Part shown: positions 34,108-43,613 of the stretch, one piece after another | How the letters are laid out: the number at the start of each line of letters is the position of its first letter | Numbering within the stretch: position 1 is the stretch's first letter | DNA from: CAWHYG01 sp963833505 | Lineage (GTDB): Bacteria > Eisenbacteria > RBG-16-71-46 > CAIMUX01 | NCBI GenBank assembly: GCA_963833505.1 | Contig: CAWHYG010000007.1 | Location: forward strand, 124,001 to 188,000 | Direction of reading: 5' to 3' | DNA: 64,000 nucleotides | Made by a program: the position numbers and the translations under genes | The notes under the pieces: generated by a model | The model's database searches: none | Seen by the model: only the letters and a program-made list of their open reading frames with translations | What the model was told of the DNA's origin: nothing

Positions 34108-34953
34108 ATGCGCGCAGCCACAAGGAACGCGTTCCTGGGGATCTTGCTGGCCGGGCTTCTGGCCGCGCCGGCCGGATCGGCCCTGGCCCAGTCAGCCTGG
34201 GGTCGCGGAGATGATCGCGGGCCCCGGGCCGGCGGTCCCGCTGATCGCCGCGAGCATCCGGGACGCCGCCGCGAGATCGTCCAGACGTTTCCGGGGCGTC
34301 CCGCCCGGCTCGTCGTGGGCCGAAGGGCCTACTTCTATCGGGAGGGGCGGTTCTACCGGCCTGCCGGCGCGGGATTCGCCCTCGTGGGGGCTCCGATCGG
34401 CGCCGTCATCGACTTTCTGCCCCCCGGGTGCATCACGCTCGCCATCGGCGACCGCCCGATCTTCTATGGCGCGGGGATATACTATCGGCGTCTGGGTCCG
34501 CGTTACGTCGTCGTGGACTCGCCCCTGGGGGCGACAGTCGACGCGGTGCCGGAAGGCAGCGATACCCTCGCGGTGGGCGGCCAGACCCTGTACTACTACG
34601 AGGGAAGCTATTATCAGCTCAATCCCGCCCACGGCTATGACATCGTCTATCCACCGGAGGGCGTCCAGGTCACCTATCTCCCGGAGGATACCGATTCACT
34701 GGCCGCCGGCGACGGGACGGTCTATTGCAGCCATGGAGTCTTCTACAACTATGACGCGGGCCAGGACGTCTACACCGTGATCACGCCGCCGGAGGGCGCC
34801 GCGGTGCCTTCCCTTCCCTTCGATCATCGGGTCGTCGTGATCCGCGCGCGGCGGTACTACGTCTACAACGGAACCTACTTCCGCCCCGTGTTCCGGGGAG
34901 GCCGTACCTTCTACATCGTGACAACGCCGTTGACGCGCCGGCACTGGAGGTAG
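34108..34953 (+). CDS. Exported DUF6515-like protein
   Basis: A 281-residue exported protein. Signal peptide NAFLGILLAGLLAAPAGSALA, then an Arg/Gly-rich stretch, then a Tyr-rich repetitive domain in which units such as YFYREGRFYRPAG...ALVGAPIGAVIDFLPPG and YYYEGSYYQLNPAHGYDIV recur about every 55 residues. This resembles the DUF6515 family. GAGAGGAGACG precedes the ATG. It follows the glycine-rich lipoprotein by 39 bp and may be co-transcribed. No enzymatic motif is seen. Confidence 0.75.
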   Translation: MRAATRNAFLGILLAGLLAAPAGSALAQSAWGRGDDRGPRAGGPADRREHPGRRREIVQTFPGRPARLVVGRRAYFYREGRFYRPAGAGFALVGAPIGAVIDFLPPGCITLAIGDRPIFYGAGIYYRRLGPRYVVVDSPLGATVDAVPEGSDTLAVGGQTLYYYEGSYYQLNPAHGYDIVYPPEGVQVTYLPEDTDSLAAGDGTVYCSHGVFYNYDAGQDVYTVITPPEGAAVPSLPFDHRVVVIRARRYYVYNGTYFRPVFRGGRTFYIVTTPLTRRHWR

Positions 34954-35094
34954 TGTCGAGGAACCCCTGGACCCGGCGTGCGCCTCATGTCCTGAGTCGG
35001 AGGGCCGCTTCCGAGGGAGCTTTCGTCGTCGAAACGTCGGGGAAGCTTCAACTCGAGGCGGACCCGCCGGCTCAGCCCAGCCGCCGGCGCAGGC

Positions 35095-36867
35095 CTATTG
35101 CTCCTGATCGAGGCGCCGCTGGTACTCGGCCGCCAGATCCGGCCGGCCGTGGGCGGCGTAATACCCGGCGAGCTGGCGCAGGGCGTTCGGCTCGTCCGGA
35201 TGGATCTTCAAGACCTGCTCCCAGAGCGTGGTGGCGCGGGCGAAATCCCCCTCCTGCGCATACACCAGTCCGAGATTGAAGTAGGCGTCTGTGTATCCCG
35301 GATTGACCTCGATCTCCTTCTCCAGATAGGTCTCCGCTTCGGCCAGCCGGCCGGCGCGGGCCGCGATCGCCCCGAGGTTTCCGTTGACCTTCGGCTCGAC
35401 CGGATTCAGGGCCAGGGCCGCCAGGTCCTGGCCATAGGCGTCCATGTCCCGGTTCCGGGCCATGTAGAAGGCTCCCAGGCTTGCATGCGAGTAGGCCGAG
35501 TGGGGAGACGCCGTCACGGCGCTCTCCCAATAGGCCTGACGCCCCGCGAAAGATCCGAGGCGGCGCTCGGTGAGACCGGCGAAAAGAAGAATGAGGACGG
35601 AAGCCGCCGCCACGGCCCAGGCGCGGTGGCCCAGGTTCCGCACCGGATCCGTCTCGAGCAGAATGAAGAGAAGGCCGATCATCGGCACGTAGAGGCGCTG
35701 CTCGCCTCCGACCAGAATCGGCACGACCAGCGGCGGAACCGCGAAGGCGAGATACCAGAGGACGCCGAAGAGGATCCGGCCCGGGCGCCGGTTTTTCGAG
35801 ACCACGAGCGCCGCGAGGATCAGCGCGAGCGCGACCAGCCCGGGCCAGAGGGGAGTGTCGGGGATGGTCGGGGCGACCGAGAGCTTCACCGGGATCAGCG
35901 TCTTCCCGACGTAATGGACGAGAACGACGAGGTTGCCCGCCATCTGCTGCAGCAGCCCGGAGACCGCCTCCTGGCTCGCCACGACGGATCTCCGAAGCAG
36001 GAACCAGAGGATCAGGACCGGAGCCCAGCCCGCCGCCAGGATCCGGACGGAGCGATCCGTGACCTTTCGGCGGGCGACCAGCGCGATGTAGGCGACAAAG
36101 ATCACCGGCAGCAGGACCGCCCCTTCCTTGTCGAACAGCGCCAGGGCGAAGCCGGTGATATGAATGCCCCAGTCGCGCCGCGTTCCTCGGACGAGGAAGC
36201 GGTCCAGGAAGATCATGGCGAGCAGCGTGAAAATGGCCAGAAGCGAATCGTTCCGGCCCGGCACCCAGGCGGCGACGCTCGCCAGAGCGGGGTGGACGGC
36301 GAAGAGGAGAGAGGCCAGGAACGCCGGCAGGACCGGCAGCCCGAGCCGCAGCAGAAACGCGAGCAGGAGGCAGGACGCCAGGGCGTGCAGAAGAATGCTG
36401 TCGGCGTGATAGACGACGGGGCGCAAGCCTCCGATCTGCGCGTCGGCCATGAAAGACAGGGTCAGGATCGGCCGATAGTACGCCCGCGAGCCCTGGAATC
36501 CCGGGACGTGCCAGGCATCCTGCAGGAAGGCGCGGGGAGCGTTCGACACGTGGCTCAGGAACTCGTGGTTGTCGTGGATGAGCAGCGTATCGTCGTACCC
36601 GACGAACCCATAGCGGAGGGCCGGAAGATAGACGAGCGCGGCGGCGGCGAAGAGACAGGCATGGAGCATCCACCGGGATCGGAGGGCGCGCCGGCGATCG
36701 AAGCGGTCCGGCCCGCCCTCCCGGCGCGATCCTTGAGCGGGTTCGGACGCATCGGGACGGCGAGGCTTCGGCGTCGCGCCGGTCCCGGATCCGGAGGTCG
36801 AGGGGCGCGGCTTCGGCACCGGAGCAGGCGGGCCGGGGCCCGCGCGTTCTTTCCGACGCCGAGTCAT
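35095..36867 (-). CDS. GT-C/TMTC-like membrane protein with short TPR region
   Basis: A 590-residue protein. A basic, Pro-rich ~60-residue N-terminus (MTRRRKERAGPGPPAP...) precedes about ten membrane helices, with the loop FVGYDDTLLIHDNHEF and AAWVPGRNDSLLAIFTLL corresponding to the paralogues at 1-1464 and 8300-10510. TPR helices occupy residues ~455-585 (SHASLGAFYMARNRDMDAYG, AYFNLGLVYAQEGDFARAT). It follows the phosphodiesterase gene by 10 bp on the same strand, so the two form an operon and may act on the same surface glycan or lipid. Confidence 0.8.
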   Translation of the reverse strand: MTRRRKERAGPGPPAPVPKPRPSTSGSGTGATPKPRRPDASEPAQGSRREGGPDRFDRRRALRSRWMLHACLFAAAALVYLPALRYGFVGYDDTLLIHDNHEFLSHVSNAPRAFLQDAWHVPGFQGSRAYYRPILTLSFMADAQIGGLRPVVYHADSILLHALASCLLLAFLLRLGLPVLPAFLASLLFAVHPALASVAAWVPGRNDSLLAIFTLLAMIFLDRFLVRGTRRDWGIHITGFALALFDKEGAVLLPVIFVAYIALVARRKVTDRSVRILAAGWAPVLILWFLLRRSVVASQEAVSGLLQQMAGNLVVLVHYVGKTLIPVKLSVAPTIPDTPLWPGLVALALILAALVVSKNRRPGRILFGVLWYLAFAVPPLVVPILVGGEQRLYVPMIGLLFILLETDPVRNLGHRAWAVAAASVLILLFAGLTERRLGSFAGRQAYWESAVTASPHSAYSHASLGAFYMARNRDMDAYGQDLAALALNPVEPKVNGNLGAIAARAGRLAEAETYLEKEIEVNPGYTDAYFNLGLVYAQEGDFARATTLWEQVLKIHPDEPNALRQLAGYYAAHGRPDLAAEYQRRLDQEQ

Positions 36868-36877
36868 GCCGGAACCG

Positions 36878-39106
36878 TCAGTCTCCCATGTGCACCGGCA
36901 GCGCCTTGCCGTCCAGTCCGGCCGGCGCCGGGACGCCGAACAGGGAGAGCAGGGTCGGACAAATGTCCTCCATGTGCGGCTCTCCGGTCAGCTCCACCGG
37001 CCGGTTGCAGAAGAAGATCCCCTTGACCAGGGCCGGATCCAGGCTGCAGTGGTCCCCGCTCCAGTTCGACTTGTGGCGTTCCAGGATGTCCTTGGGCACG
37101 CCCCCGAGCGAGGTCTGCCAGGACACCCGATAGCCCAGGCTGTTGCCGGCCCGAAGATCCGGGATCAGATTGGGATCGAAGTCCTTGTACATCTCCTGGC
37201 GCGTGTACACGTGATTCACCGGATGCGCGCCGGTGGCCGGATCCGTGTAAGCCTCCAGCTTCTCCTTGAGGTCCTGGCAGACCTGGTCGTATTCGGCGCC
37301 GGGGGAGACGATGCCTTCCCGCTCCCGGCCGAGAAGGTTGATGTAGATCGCTCCCAGGCCGAGCGCGTAGGCCTTGGTCCGGGACCAGTCGACGTTGGGC
37401 CAGAAGGTGCCCGAGACGAAGAGGTCGTCCAGGGTCATCATCTTGTTCTCCTGGCCCTTCAGCGCCATGAACCCGTTCCGCACCAGCCAGGTGTTGATGT
37501 TCACCGACGTCCGCCAGGTGGAGAAGCCGTGGTCCGAGCAGACGATGAGGACGCCGCCCGGCGGAAGCGCGGCCATGGCCTTGCCGACCAGCCGGTCCAT
37601 GTGCTCGTAGGCTTTCTCGACGTAGTCTCCCCAGACCTCCGCCTTCTGCGGGTCGTAGGCCGGGTTCTCCGGATCCAGGAAACGCCAGAACATGTGCCCG
37701 GCCCGGTCGGTGAAGTAGAAGACCTGGCAGTAGAGCTTGTCCTTCGGGTTGTGGATGAACGCGTCCATGATCTGCTCGAACTTGCCCACCGTGAAATCGG
37801 CGTCCTCGGAGAAGATCTGCTCGGTGGTCACCTCTTCGTCGAGGGCCCAGGTGTCGAGCGCCCATCCCAGCGTCTTCCACAGGCCGATCTTGTGATAGAT
37901 CTCCTTGGCGAAGCTCTTTGGATAGGTGATCGGCAGCACCGGATCGGTCGGGTCGATGTTGATGGCCTGGAGGTAGAGCTTGAGGTGCGGCCCCAGCTCC
38001 ATGAGATAGAAACGGGTGATGCCCTTGACCTTGACGACCTTCCGGATCGGGAACTCGAGACGGACGAAATCGCTCCACTGCCCTTCCTTCAGGATCACGT
38101 CCTGTCCGCTCACGTGCAAGGTGACGCTCCGATTCGGCCAGTCCAGGTCGATCTTGAGCGGAAGCAGGATCTCCGGCGGCGAATCGAAGAGCTTGTTGAA
38201 CGGGCCGTAGATGATCGTCGAGACCGTCTTGTCCCCGGGCTCGACGTCGAGGACGACGACCTTGCCCCCTTTCTCGGTGCTCTCGCCCCCGGCGGTGGCG
38301 CCCGCCTCGGAGGTGTAGTAGGTGTAGGTGCCGAAGGTCCCGCGGATGTCCGGCACTCCGAGACCCGCCAGCAACCGGCCGCCGGGATTGGGATCTGGCG
38401 GAAACGTCTGGGGAACCCGGATCACCGTCGAGTGGACGCCGGCGTCCCCGAGCATCTGCCAGAAGGTCTGACCCTTCCGGTTATTGATCGCAATCGGCCG
38501 GCTCTGCGGGATATTCTCGGCGATGAAGGCGCGCCCCCAGATGAAGGCGGGGACGGCCAGCACGATCCCGGCGAGGAGGCCGATCCAGGCGCGCCGGGAG
38601 ATCAGGCGGGCGGCGCCGCCGGCCACGACGAAGACCACGAGGGCCAGGGCGAGGCCAAGGAAAAGCGGGTTTCTCGGCCCGAAGAGGAAGGCCGTCTTCG
38701 AGGCCGTCATCATGGCGAATTCCGGGTTGTACGTGTTGGGATCGCGCTTCAGGAAATCGAAGATCTCATGCTTGCCGGGGTCGAGCCCGGTCGTGAACGT
38801 GGACCAGGACACGGGCGTCTGCGGGGGATTGGGGGGCCAGAGCGGCGAGAAGGTTCCCTGCTTGCGAAGCCGGTCGAGGTTGGGGAGCTTGCCGGCGTCC
38901 ATCCACTGGCGCACCAGATTGGCGTCCGCTCCGTCGAATCCGAGAACAATGACCTTGGACGGCGAGGCGGTTCCGGCCGCTTCGGCTGCTCCGGCGGCGG
39001 ACGGTTTTCGCCACCGGCGTGACGCCGGCACGAGGACCGCAGCCAACACGAAGAGAATGAGAGCGAATCGAATCCATCGAAACGCCGCCGCCGGCTTCCG
39101 GTCCAT
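36878..39106 (-). CDS. Membrane-anchored type I phosphodiesterase / alkaline-phosphatase-superfamily protein
   Basis: A 742-residue protein. An N-terminal anchor (FALILFVLAAVLVPAS) is followed by the metal-binding start of the superfamily IVLGFDGADANLV, the nucleophile region PQTPVSWSTFTTG, and later DRAGHMFWRF, GVLIVCSDHGFSTWRTS and a C-terminal EDICPTLLSLFGVP. Between residues ~125 and 190 two or three hydrophobic helices (PLFLGLALALVVFVVAGGAA, WIGLLAGIVLAVPAFIWG) are inserted in the catalytic domain. ATG at 39106 has AAGGAGAA. Related proteins hydrolyse nucleotide or phospholipid-type phosphodiesters outside the cell; the substrate here is unknown. Confidence 0.85.
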   Translation of the reverse strand: MDRKPAAAFRWIRFALILFVLAAVLVPASRRWRKPSAAGAAEAAGTASPSKVIVLGFDGADANLVRQWMDAGKLPNLDRLRKQGTFSPLWPPNPPQTPVSWSTFTTGLDPGKHEIFDFLKRDPNTYNPEFAMMTASKTAFLFGPRNPLFLGLALALVVFVVAGGAARLISRRAWIGLLAGIVLAVPAFIWGRAFIAENIPQSRPIAINNRKGQTFWQMLGDAGVHSTVIRVPQTFPPDPNPGGRLLAGLGVPDIRGTFGTYTYYTSEAGATAGGESTEKGGKVVVLDVEPGDKTVSTIIYGPFNKLFDSPPEILLPLKIDLDWPNRSVTLHVSGQDVILKEGQWSDFVRLEFPIRKVVKVKGITRFYLMELGPHLKLYLQAINIDPTDPVLPITYPKSFAKEIYHKIGLWKTLGWALDTWALDEEVTTEQIFSEDADFTVGKFEQIMDAFIHNPKDKLYCQVFYFTDRAGHMFWRFLDPENPAYDPQKAEVWGDYVEKAYEHMDRLVGKAMAALPPGGVLIVCSDHGFSTWRTSVNINTWLVRNGFMALKGQENKMMTLDDLFVSGTFWPNVDWSRTKAYALGLGAIYINLLGREREGIVSPGAEYDQVCQDLKEKLEAYTDPATGAHPVNHVYTRQEMYKDFDPNLIPDLRAGNSLGYRVSWQTSLGGVPKDILERHKSNWSGDHCSLDPALVKGIFFCNRPVELTGEPHMEDICPTLLSLFGVPAPAGLDGKALPVHMGD

Positions 39107-39210
39107 GCGTTCTCCTTGTCTTGCAGGGTTGTGTCGGGCGCGAGGTCCGGCGGTCGAACCGATGCGCGGCGGAGGCCTCCCCGAGGGCGTCCGAGCCGCG
39201 CCAGTGTAAC

Positions 39211-40806
39211 ATGGGAACCTTTTCACTTCATTCCATCGGACGGATGGTCCGGCAGCGGGCGGGAAGCCTTCGATCCGTCCGGGCGCCCGGCTCTCCGGGC
39301 CTGCGTCGCAGCCGGTATCTCGCTCTCCTGGTGATCCTGCTGGTATGCGTGCTTCTGGCCGCGGTCGCGGGAGGCTGGACGCTCTACGCCTCGGTGCGCG
39401 ACGAGATGGACCGCCAGCTCGGCAAGAGGCTGCTCTCCATCGCCACGACGGCGAGCCAGGCGATCGGCGCCGATCGATTCCAGGAGATCGTCGCCCAGGG
39501 GCCGGCGTCGTCGGAGTACGGAAGGATCCGGGCGGAGCTGCAGGCGACGGCGCTGGCCAACGACCTCGACAACATCACGCTGGTCGATATCAACCGCGAG
39601 CCGGTTCTCGACCTCGGCAGCGCCCGGAGCGCGTCCCTTCGGAAAGCTCCGCGCTCGGGATCGCGATGGAAGACGCTGCGGAACGTCGTGGCCCGGACCG
39701 GCGGGTTGGGCAAGGCGCGCGAGGATTCGACCGCCGCCTCGCCGTCCGGCGGCGACTCGAGCGGCGCGGCCGCAAACGGGCCGGAAGGCGGGATGGCGGC
39801 GCCGGCTCCCGATCCCCTTCTGGCGCTGCAGCCCGAGCTGGTGACGACGCTTCTCTCCGGGGAGCCTCGCGCCACCCGCCTGGTCGAGATCGAGGGGCTT
39901 TCCGGCGAGTATCTCAAGACCGGCTACGCCGCCGTGGAAGACTCCAGCGGCGACATCCTGGGCGCGATCGCGGTGGAGGGCGGCAGCGACTTCTTCTCCG
40001 TCCTGCCGGGCATGCGCCGGAAGATCCTCTGGGCGGGCGCCTTGGCCCTGACGGCGGTCCTCGTCCTGGGATTCCTGATCTTCCGCGTGTTGCGGTCATT
40101 CCTCCGCTATGAAGACTCGCTCCGGCGCGCCGCCGCGCTGGCTGCCATCGGCCAGATCTCGGCCATCGTGGCCCACGAGATCCGGAACCCTCTGGCCATC
40201 ATCCGCTCGCGTTCCGAGCGCGTCCGGTCCAAGATCCAAGCGGGCCGGGATCCGGCGGAGGTCCTCGAGTGGTTCGAAGCGATTCCGGCCGAGGTCGATC
40301 GCCTCGACGGGATTCTCTCCAGCTACCTTTCGCTGGCGCGTCCGGACCAGGAGGCGAGCGGAAGCTGCGTACCGGCCGCCGTGATCGAGGAGACGATCCG
40401 ATTGCTCGAGCCGGAGCTGACGAAGAAGGGGATCCGGATCGAGACGGAGATGGAGGACGGATCCGCGCCCATCCGGATGGGCTCCCGTTCGCTCAAGCAG
40501 ATCCTGTTGAACCTGATGCTGAACTCGAGTCAGGCCATGGAACAGGCCGGCGGAGTCCTCTCTCTCCGGCTCCGGCGGTCCGAGCCGTGGGTCATCCTCG
40601 AGGTGGAGGACACCGGAACCGGAATGACGGAAGCGCAGCGGCAGCGAGCCCTCGAGCCGTTCTTCACGACCCGGGCCACCGGATCGGGCCTCGGGCTCAC
40701 GCTGGTCCACTCCCTGGTGCAGGCGCGGGGAGGTTCGCTTGCCATCCGCTCCGCGCCGGGACAGGGGACCCGCGTCACGATCCAGCTTCCGGGGGACCGT
40801 CCATGA
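39211..40806 (+). CDS. Membrane sensor histidine kinase (NtrB-like)
   Basis: A 531-residue kinase (a start at 39244 is also possible; it has a better-looking GGACGG upstream). Two membrane helices, ~37-57 and ~272-292, enclose a periplasmic sensor of about 210 residues with a low-complexity Ala/Gly/Ser stretch at ~170-200. The kinase core has the H box AIVAHEIRNPLAI with His322, then N box (ILLNLMLNSSQAM), VEDTGTGM, FFTTRATGSGLGLTL. The ATGA overlap with the following sigma-54-type regulator makes them a two-component pair. Confidence 0.93.
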   Translation: MGTFSLHSIGRMVRQRAGSLRSVRAPGSPGLRRSRYLALLVILLVCVLLAAVAGGWTLYASVRDEMDRQLGKRLLSIATTASQAIGADRFQEIVAQGPASSEYGRIRAELQATALANDLDNITLVDINREPVLDLGSARSASLRKAPRSGSRWKTLRNVVARTGGLGKAREDSTAASPSGGDSSGAAANGPEGGMAAPAPDPLLALQPELVTTLLSGEPRATRLVEIEGLSGEYLKTGYAAVEDSSGDILGAIAVEGGSDFFSVLPGMRRKILWAGALALTAVLVLGFLIFRVLRSFLRYEDSLRRAAALAAIGQISAIVAHEIRNPLAIIRSRSERVRSKIQAGRDPAEVLEWFEAIPAEVDRLDGILSSYLSLARPDQEASGSCVPAAVIEETIRLLEPELTKKGIRIETEMEDGSAPIRMGSRSLKQILLNLMLNSSQAMEQAGGVLSLRLRRSEPWVILEVEDTGTGMTEAQRQRALEPFFTTRATGSGLGLTLVHSLVQARGGSLAIRSAPGQGTRVTIQLPGDRP

Positions 40807-42182
40807 CGCCGGTGGCGGACTTCCGCGTTCTGGTCGTGGACGACGAGCCGGAGATCGTCCGCGACCTGGTGGACCTCCTGCGGGACGAGGGTTTCACTGC
40901 CGAGGGAGCCGGCAGCGGCACCGAAGCGATGCGCCGGCTGAAGGCGGAAACGTATCACCTCGTCCTCTGCGATCTGCGCATGCCGCCTCCGGACGGCCTC
41001 TCAGTCGCGCGGTGGGTGCAGGAGAACTTCTCGGATCTGCCCGTGGTCATCCTGACCGCGCATGCCGATCCCGCCCTGGCGCGGGAGGCCATCGAGGCCG
41101 GATGCCTCGACTACGTGACCAAGCCGTGGAACACGTTCGAGCTCCTGCTTCGCGTGCGCAGGGTCCGCGAGCGGTGGGACCTGATCGGACAAAAGGCCCG
41201 CCTTCTGCGCTGGATCGACCATCTCCGGGAGGACGAGGTCCGCGAGAGAGCGCTCGAGGATCTGGTGGGTTCGAGTCCGCTGATGCGCCGGGCTTTCGAC
41301 CTCGCGCGCCGCGTGGCCGCCTCGGACGCGAATGTGCTTCTTCGCGGCGAGAGCGGAACCGGCAAGAGCGTCCTGGCGGCGGCGATTCACCGCATGAGCC
41401 CGCGCGCCGAAGGGCCGTTCCTGAAGCTGAACGTGGGGGCGATTCCCGAGCACCTGCTCGAAAGCGAGCTCTTCGGGCACGAGAGAGGAGCCTTCACCGG
41501 TGCCGTCCGACAGAAGCCAGGGCTCTTCGAGGTGGCCGAAGGGGGCAGCCTGCTTCTGGACGAGATCGGCGACATGCTCCTGCCGATGCAGGTCAAGCTC
41601 CTCCAGGCGATCGAGGAGAAGTCGTTCCTCAGGGTGGGGGGCACGACTCCGCTCCGCGCGGACGTCCGGATCCTGGCCGCGACGCATCAGGATCTCGAGG
41701 GGGCGATCCGGCGGGGCGATTTCCGGGAGGATCTGTACTACCGCCTGAATGTCTTTCCGATCGTGATTCCGCCGCTGCGGGAACGCCGGGAGGACATCCC
41801 GTTCCTGGTGGAACGATTCTTGAAGCTCCGATCCACGGATCTCGGACGAGTGAGCAGCGAGGCCATGCAGCTCCTGCTCGGCCACTCCTACCCCGGGAAC
41901 ATCCGGGAGCTGGAGAATCTGATCGAGCGGGCGTTGATCCTGGCCGGCAACGGTGTGCTGAAGGCAGAGCACTTCCCGACCCTGTCGGGTGACCAACTGG
42001 TTGCCGGCGCGGCAGTTCCCGAGATTCCGGACGCGGGCGTGTCCCTGGAGGACGTTGAGCGGCGATACATTCTCGGGGCGCTCCAGAAGGCGGGCGGGAA
42101 CAAGAGCAAGGCGGCGCAGATGCTGGGTTTGACGCGGCGGACACTTTACTCGCGCATGGAGCATCATGGAATTCCGATCTGA
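40803..42182 (+). CDS. NtrC-family sigma-54-dependent response regulator
   Basis: A 459-residue activator. Receiver with VVDDEP and phospho-acceptor Asp57 (CDLRMP); AAA+ domain from about 155 with Walker A GESGTGKS at 182-189, the sigma-54 contact loop GAFTGA at 229-234, Walker B LLLDEIGDM and FREDLYYRLNVFPI; C-terminal Fis-type helix-turn-helix (GGNKSKAAQMLGLTRRTLYSRM region). All elements needed to activate sigma-54 RNA polymerase are intact. Targets unknown; no convincing -24/-12 promoter was found in the window. Confidence 0.95.
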   Translation: MTPVADFRVLVVDDEPEIVRDLVDLLRDEGFTAEGAGSGTEAMRRLKAETYHLVLCDLRMPPPDGLSVARWVQENFSDLPVVILTAHADPALAREAIEAGCLDYVTKPWNTFELLLRVRRVRERWDLIGQKARLLRWIDHLREDEVRERALEDLVGSSPLMRRAFDLARRVAASDANVLLRGESGTGKSVLAAAIHRMSPRAEGPFLKLNVGAIPEHLLESELFGHERGAFTGAVRQKPGLFEVAEGGSLLLDEIGDMLLPMQVKLLQAIEEKSFLRVGGTTPLRADVRILAATHQDLEGAIRRGDFREDLYYRLNVFPIVIPPLRERREDIPFLVERFLKLRSTDLGRVSSEAMQLLLGHSYPGNIRELENLIERALILAGNGVLKAEHFPTLSGDQLVAGAAVPEIPDAGVSLEDVERRYILGALQKAGGNKSKAAQMLGLTRRTLYSRMEHHGIPI

Positions 42183-42303
42183 GGCGGCTGTACCGGCCGG
42201 TTCAAGGCTGTCCCCCAGGGGGCGACCGGCCGGAATGGATTCGGGGCCCGGGCTCGTCCGGACGGACCGCGGCGTGAGGGCCGCGAGCCGGCCCGCCCGA
42301 CCG

Positions 42304-43377
42304 ATGCGGCTCGTCGTTCCGATCCTGGTCCTCATTCTTCTCGTGTCCGGGACGGCGGCGCCTCTCCGCGCGTCCGGAAGCCCTTCGGACCGGGACAAGG
42401 TGCAGGCCGATCTCGAACGGACCGACCAGGTGATCGAGCGCGCGGAAGAGAACACCCACGACTGCGCCAACGTGAAGAGCTCCTCGCTGCTGCAGGCGGC
42501 GAAGACCATGCAGAAGAAGGCCTGGGATCTGTTCAACGACACGAGCTCGAGCTCCGGGCAGCGGGATCAGGAGCTTCAGCTCGCGGACAATCTGACCCTG
42601 GAGGCGCGCGAGCAGGCCGTCGACTCGATCGAGAACTGCCAGGCGGAGAGCCAGGCGCGGGACGCCCTGGAGAGCATCTTCAATTCCACGCAGGACCTGG
42701 TGGCCCAGGCCACCCCGATCGTGGGCTCGAGCGACAACCCGGAATGCCGCCGCCTGTTCGAAGCCGGCCTGTGGCAGCTCGACAAGGCGCGGGAGGCCTA
42801 TCGCACCGGGCAGTATCGGAAAGCGGTCACCCTGAGCGCGGCGTCGCGCACGCTGATCCAGAGGGCGATGCAGAGGGCGCAGCAGTCCGGCTCGGGCGGA
42901 CCCGCCCCCCGCGTGGAGGTCGCACTCGATCGCACGGACATCCTCGTGGTGGAGGTGGAGGCCGCCGGGGCGGGCGCAAAAGAGGATTCCAAGGCCGTGG
43001 CTCTGCTCAGCCAGGCCCACAAGGAGCAGGACGAGGCCCGCGATCTTCTCCGGGCCGGACGTCCCGCCCTGGCACTCCGTCGAACCCGGGACGCCCGCGC
43101 CAGCGCCCTCGACGCGCTCTGGCTCCTCCAGAGCTCCCCGCGTCCGGAGCGGGTTCGAAGCGCCATCGACGCGGTTGATCACCTGCTTCAGGAAGTCTCG
43201 TCCGACATCGCCTCCTCGGGCCAGGACCAGGCGATCAAGCTGCTGGATACGGCCAAGGACCAGATCGATCAGGCGCGCCGGCTCCTCCAATCCGGCGACA
43301 CCGGCGCCGCGGCCGAGGCGGCCAGGACCGCCGACTCCCTGCTGCGCCGGGCGGTCGAGAAAAGTGGAGGGGGTTGA
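42304..43377 (+). CDS. Exported alpha-helical protein, function unknown
   Basis: A 357-residue protein (upstream in-frame starts at 42166 and 42235 would lengthen it; 42304 gives a clean signal peptide MRLVVPILVLILLVSGTAAPLRA). The mature protein is almost entirely helical with heptad-like charge patterns and repeated motifs of the KA-x-R-L-x-A-Ax-R kind: three similar segments each of about 110 residues, for example DRTDQVIERAEENTHDCANV, ALDRTDILVVEVEA and IDAVDHLLQEVSSDIA. The first two have Cys. Likely periplasmic. It lies directly behind the two-component pair. The stop codon TGA falls inside the left terminal repeat of the dispersed element. Confidence 0.7.
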   Translation: MRLVVPILVLILLVSGTAAPLRASGSPSDRDKVQADLERTDQVIERAEENTHDCANVKSSSLLQAAKTMQKKAWDLFNDTSSSSGQRDQELQLADNLTLEAREQAVDSIENCQAESQARDALESIFNSTQDLVAQATPIVGSSDNPECRRLFEAGLWQLDKAREAYRTGQYRKAVTLSAASRTLIQRAMQRAQQSGSGGPAPRVEVALDRTDILVVEVEAAGAGAKEDSKAVALLSQAHKEQDEARDLLRAGRPALALRRTRDARASALDALWLLQSSPRPERVRSAIDAVDHLLQEVSSDIASSGQDQAIKLLDTAKDQIDQARRLLQSGDTGAAAEAARTADSLLRRAVEKSGGG

Positions 43378-43561
43378 CCCGCATCATTCATGAACCCTCC
43401 GCTGCGGCAGCGCGGATCTGCCCGCCATGACTGCGTTGCGCTTGCCCTCACTCCTGGACATACTGCCGGGAGCATGCCTGCGTCGTTCGGGCTGCGCGCG
43501 CCCGTGCCTTCCGGGCATCTCCGGTGCCTCGCGACGGGCGATCATGAACAATGCGGGTTAG
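43374..43561 (+). repeat. Complete 188-bp dispersed repeat element with terminal inverted repeats
   Basis: The ends are imperfect inverted repeats of 22 bp matching at 17 positions, with shared ACCCGCAT and TTCATGA cores. Inside, two regions can fold: GCGGCAG/CTGCCCGC near 43402-43424 and CCGGGAG.ATGCC with GGGCATCTCCGG between 43467 and 43524. Parts of the same element occur at 1567-1643 and, inverted, at 3227 onward. The left end contains the stop codon of the preceding gene; an ATG in the right end (43551) begins a spurious extension of the next gene. No protein is encoded. This looks like a MITE- or REP-type non-autonomous element. Confidence 0.75.
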
Positions 43562-43613
43562 GGGCATACCAACCGTGAGGGGCATCGTTCACTGGTACCG
43601 GGGCTGGTCGGAT

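Noticed and set aside
36866..39022. 718-codon open frame on the plus strand
   Set aside because: Antisense to the phosphodiesterase, which has clear superfamily motifs.
40803..42182. Sigma-54 (-24/-12) promoter targets of the NtrC-type regulator in this window
   Set aside because: Looked for TGGCAC-N5-TTGC patterns in gaps; none had both elements with correct spacing.
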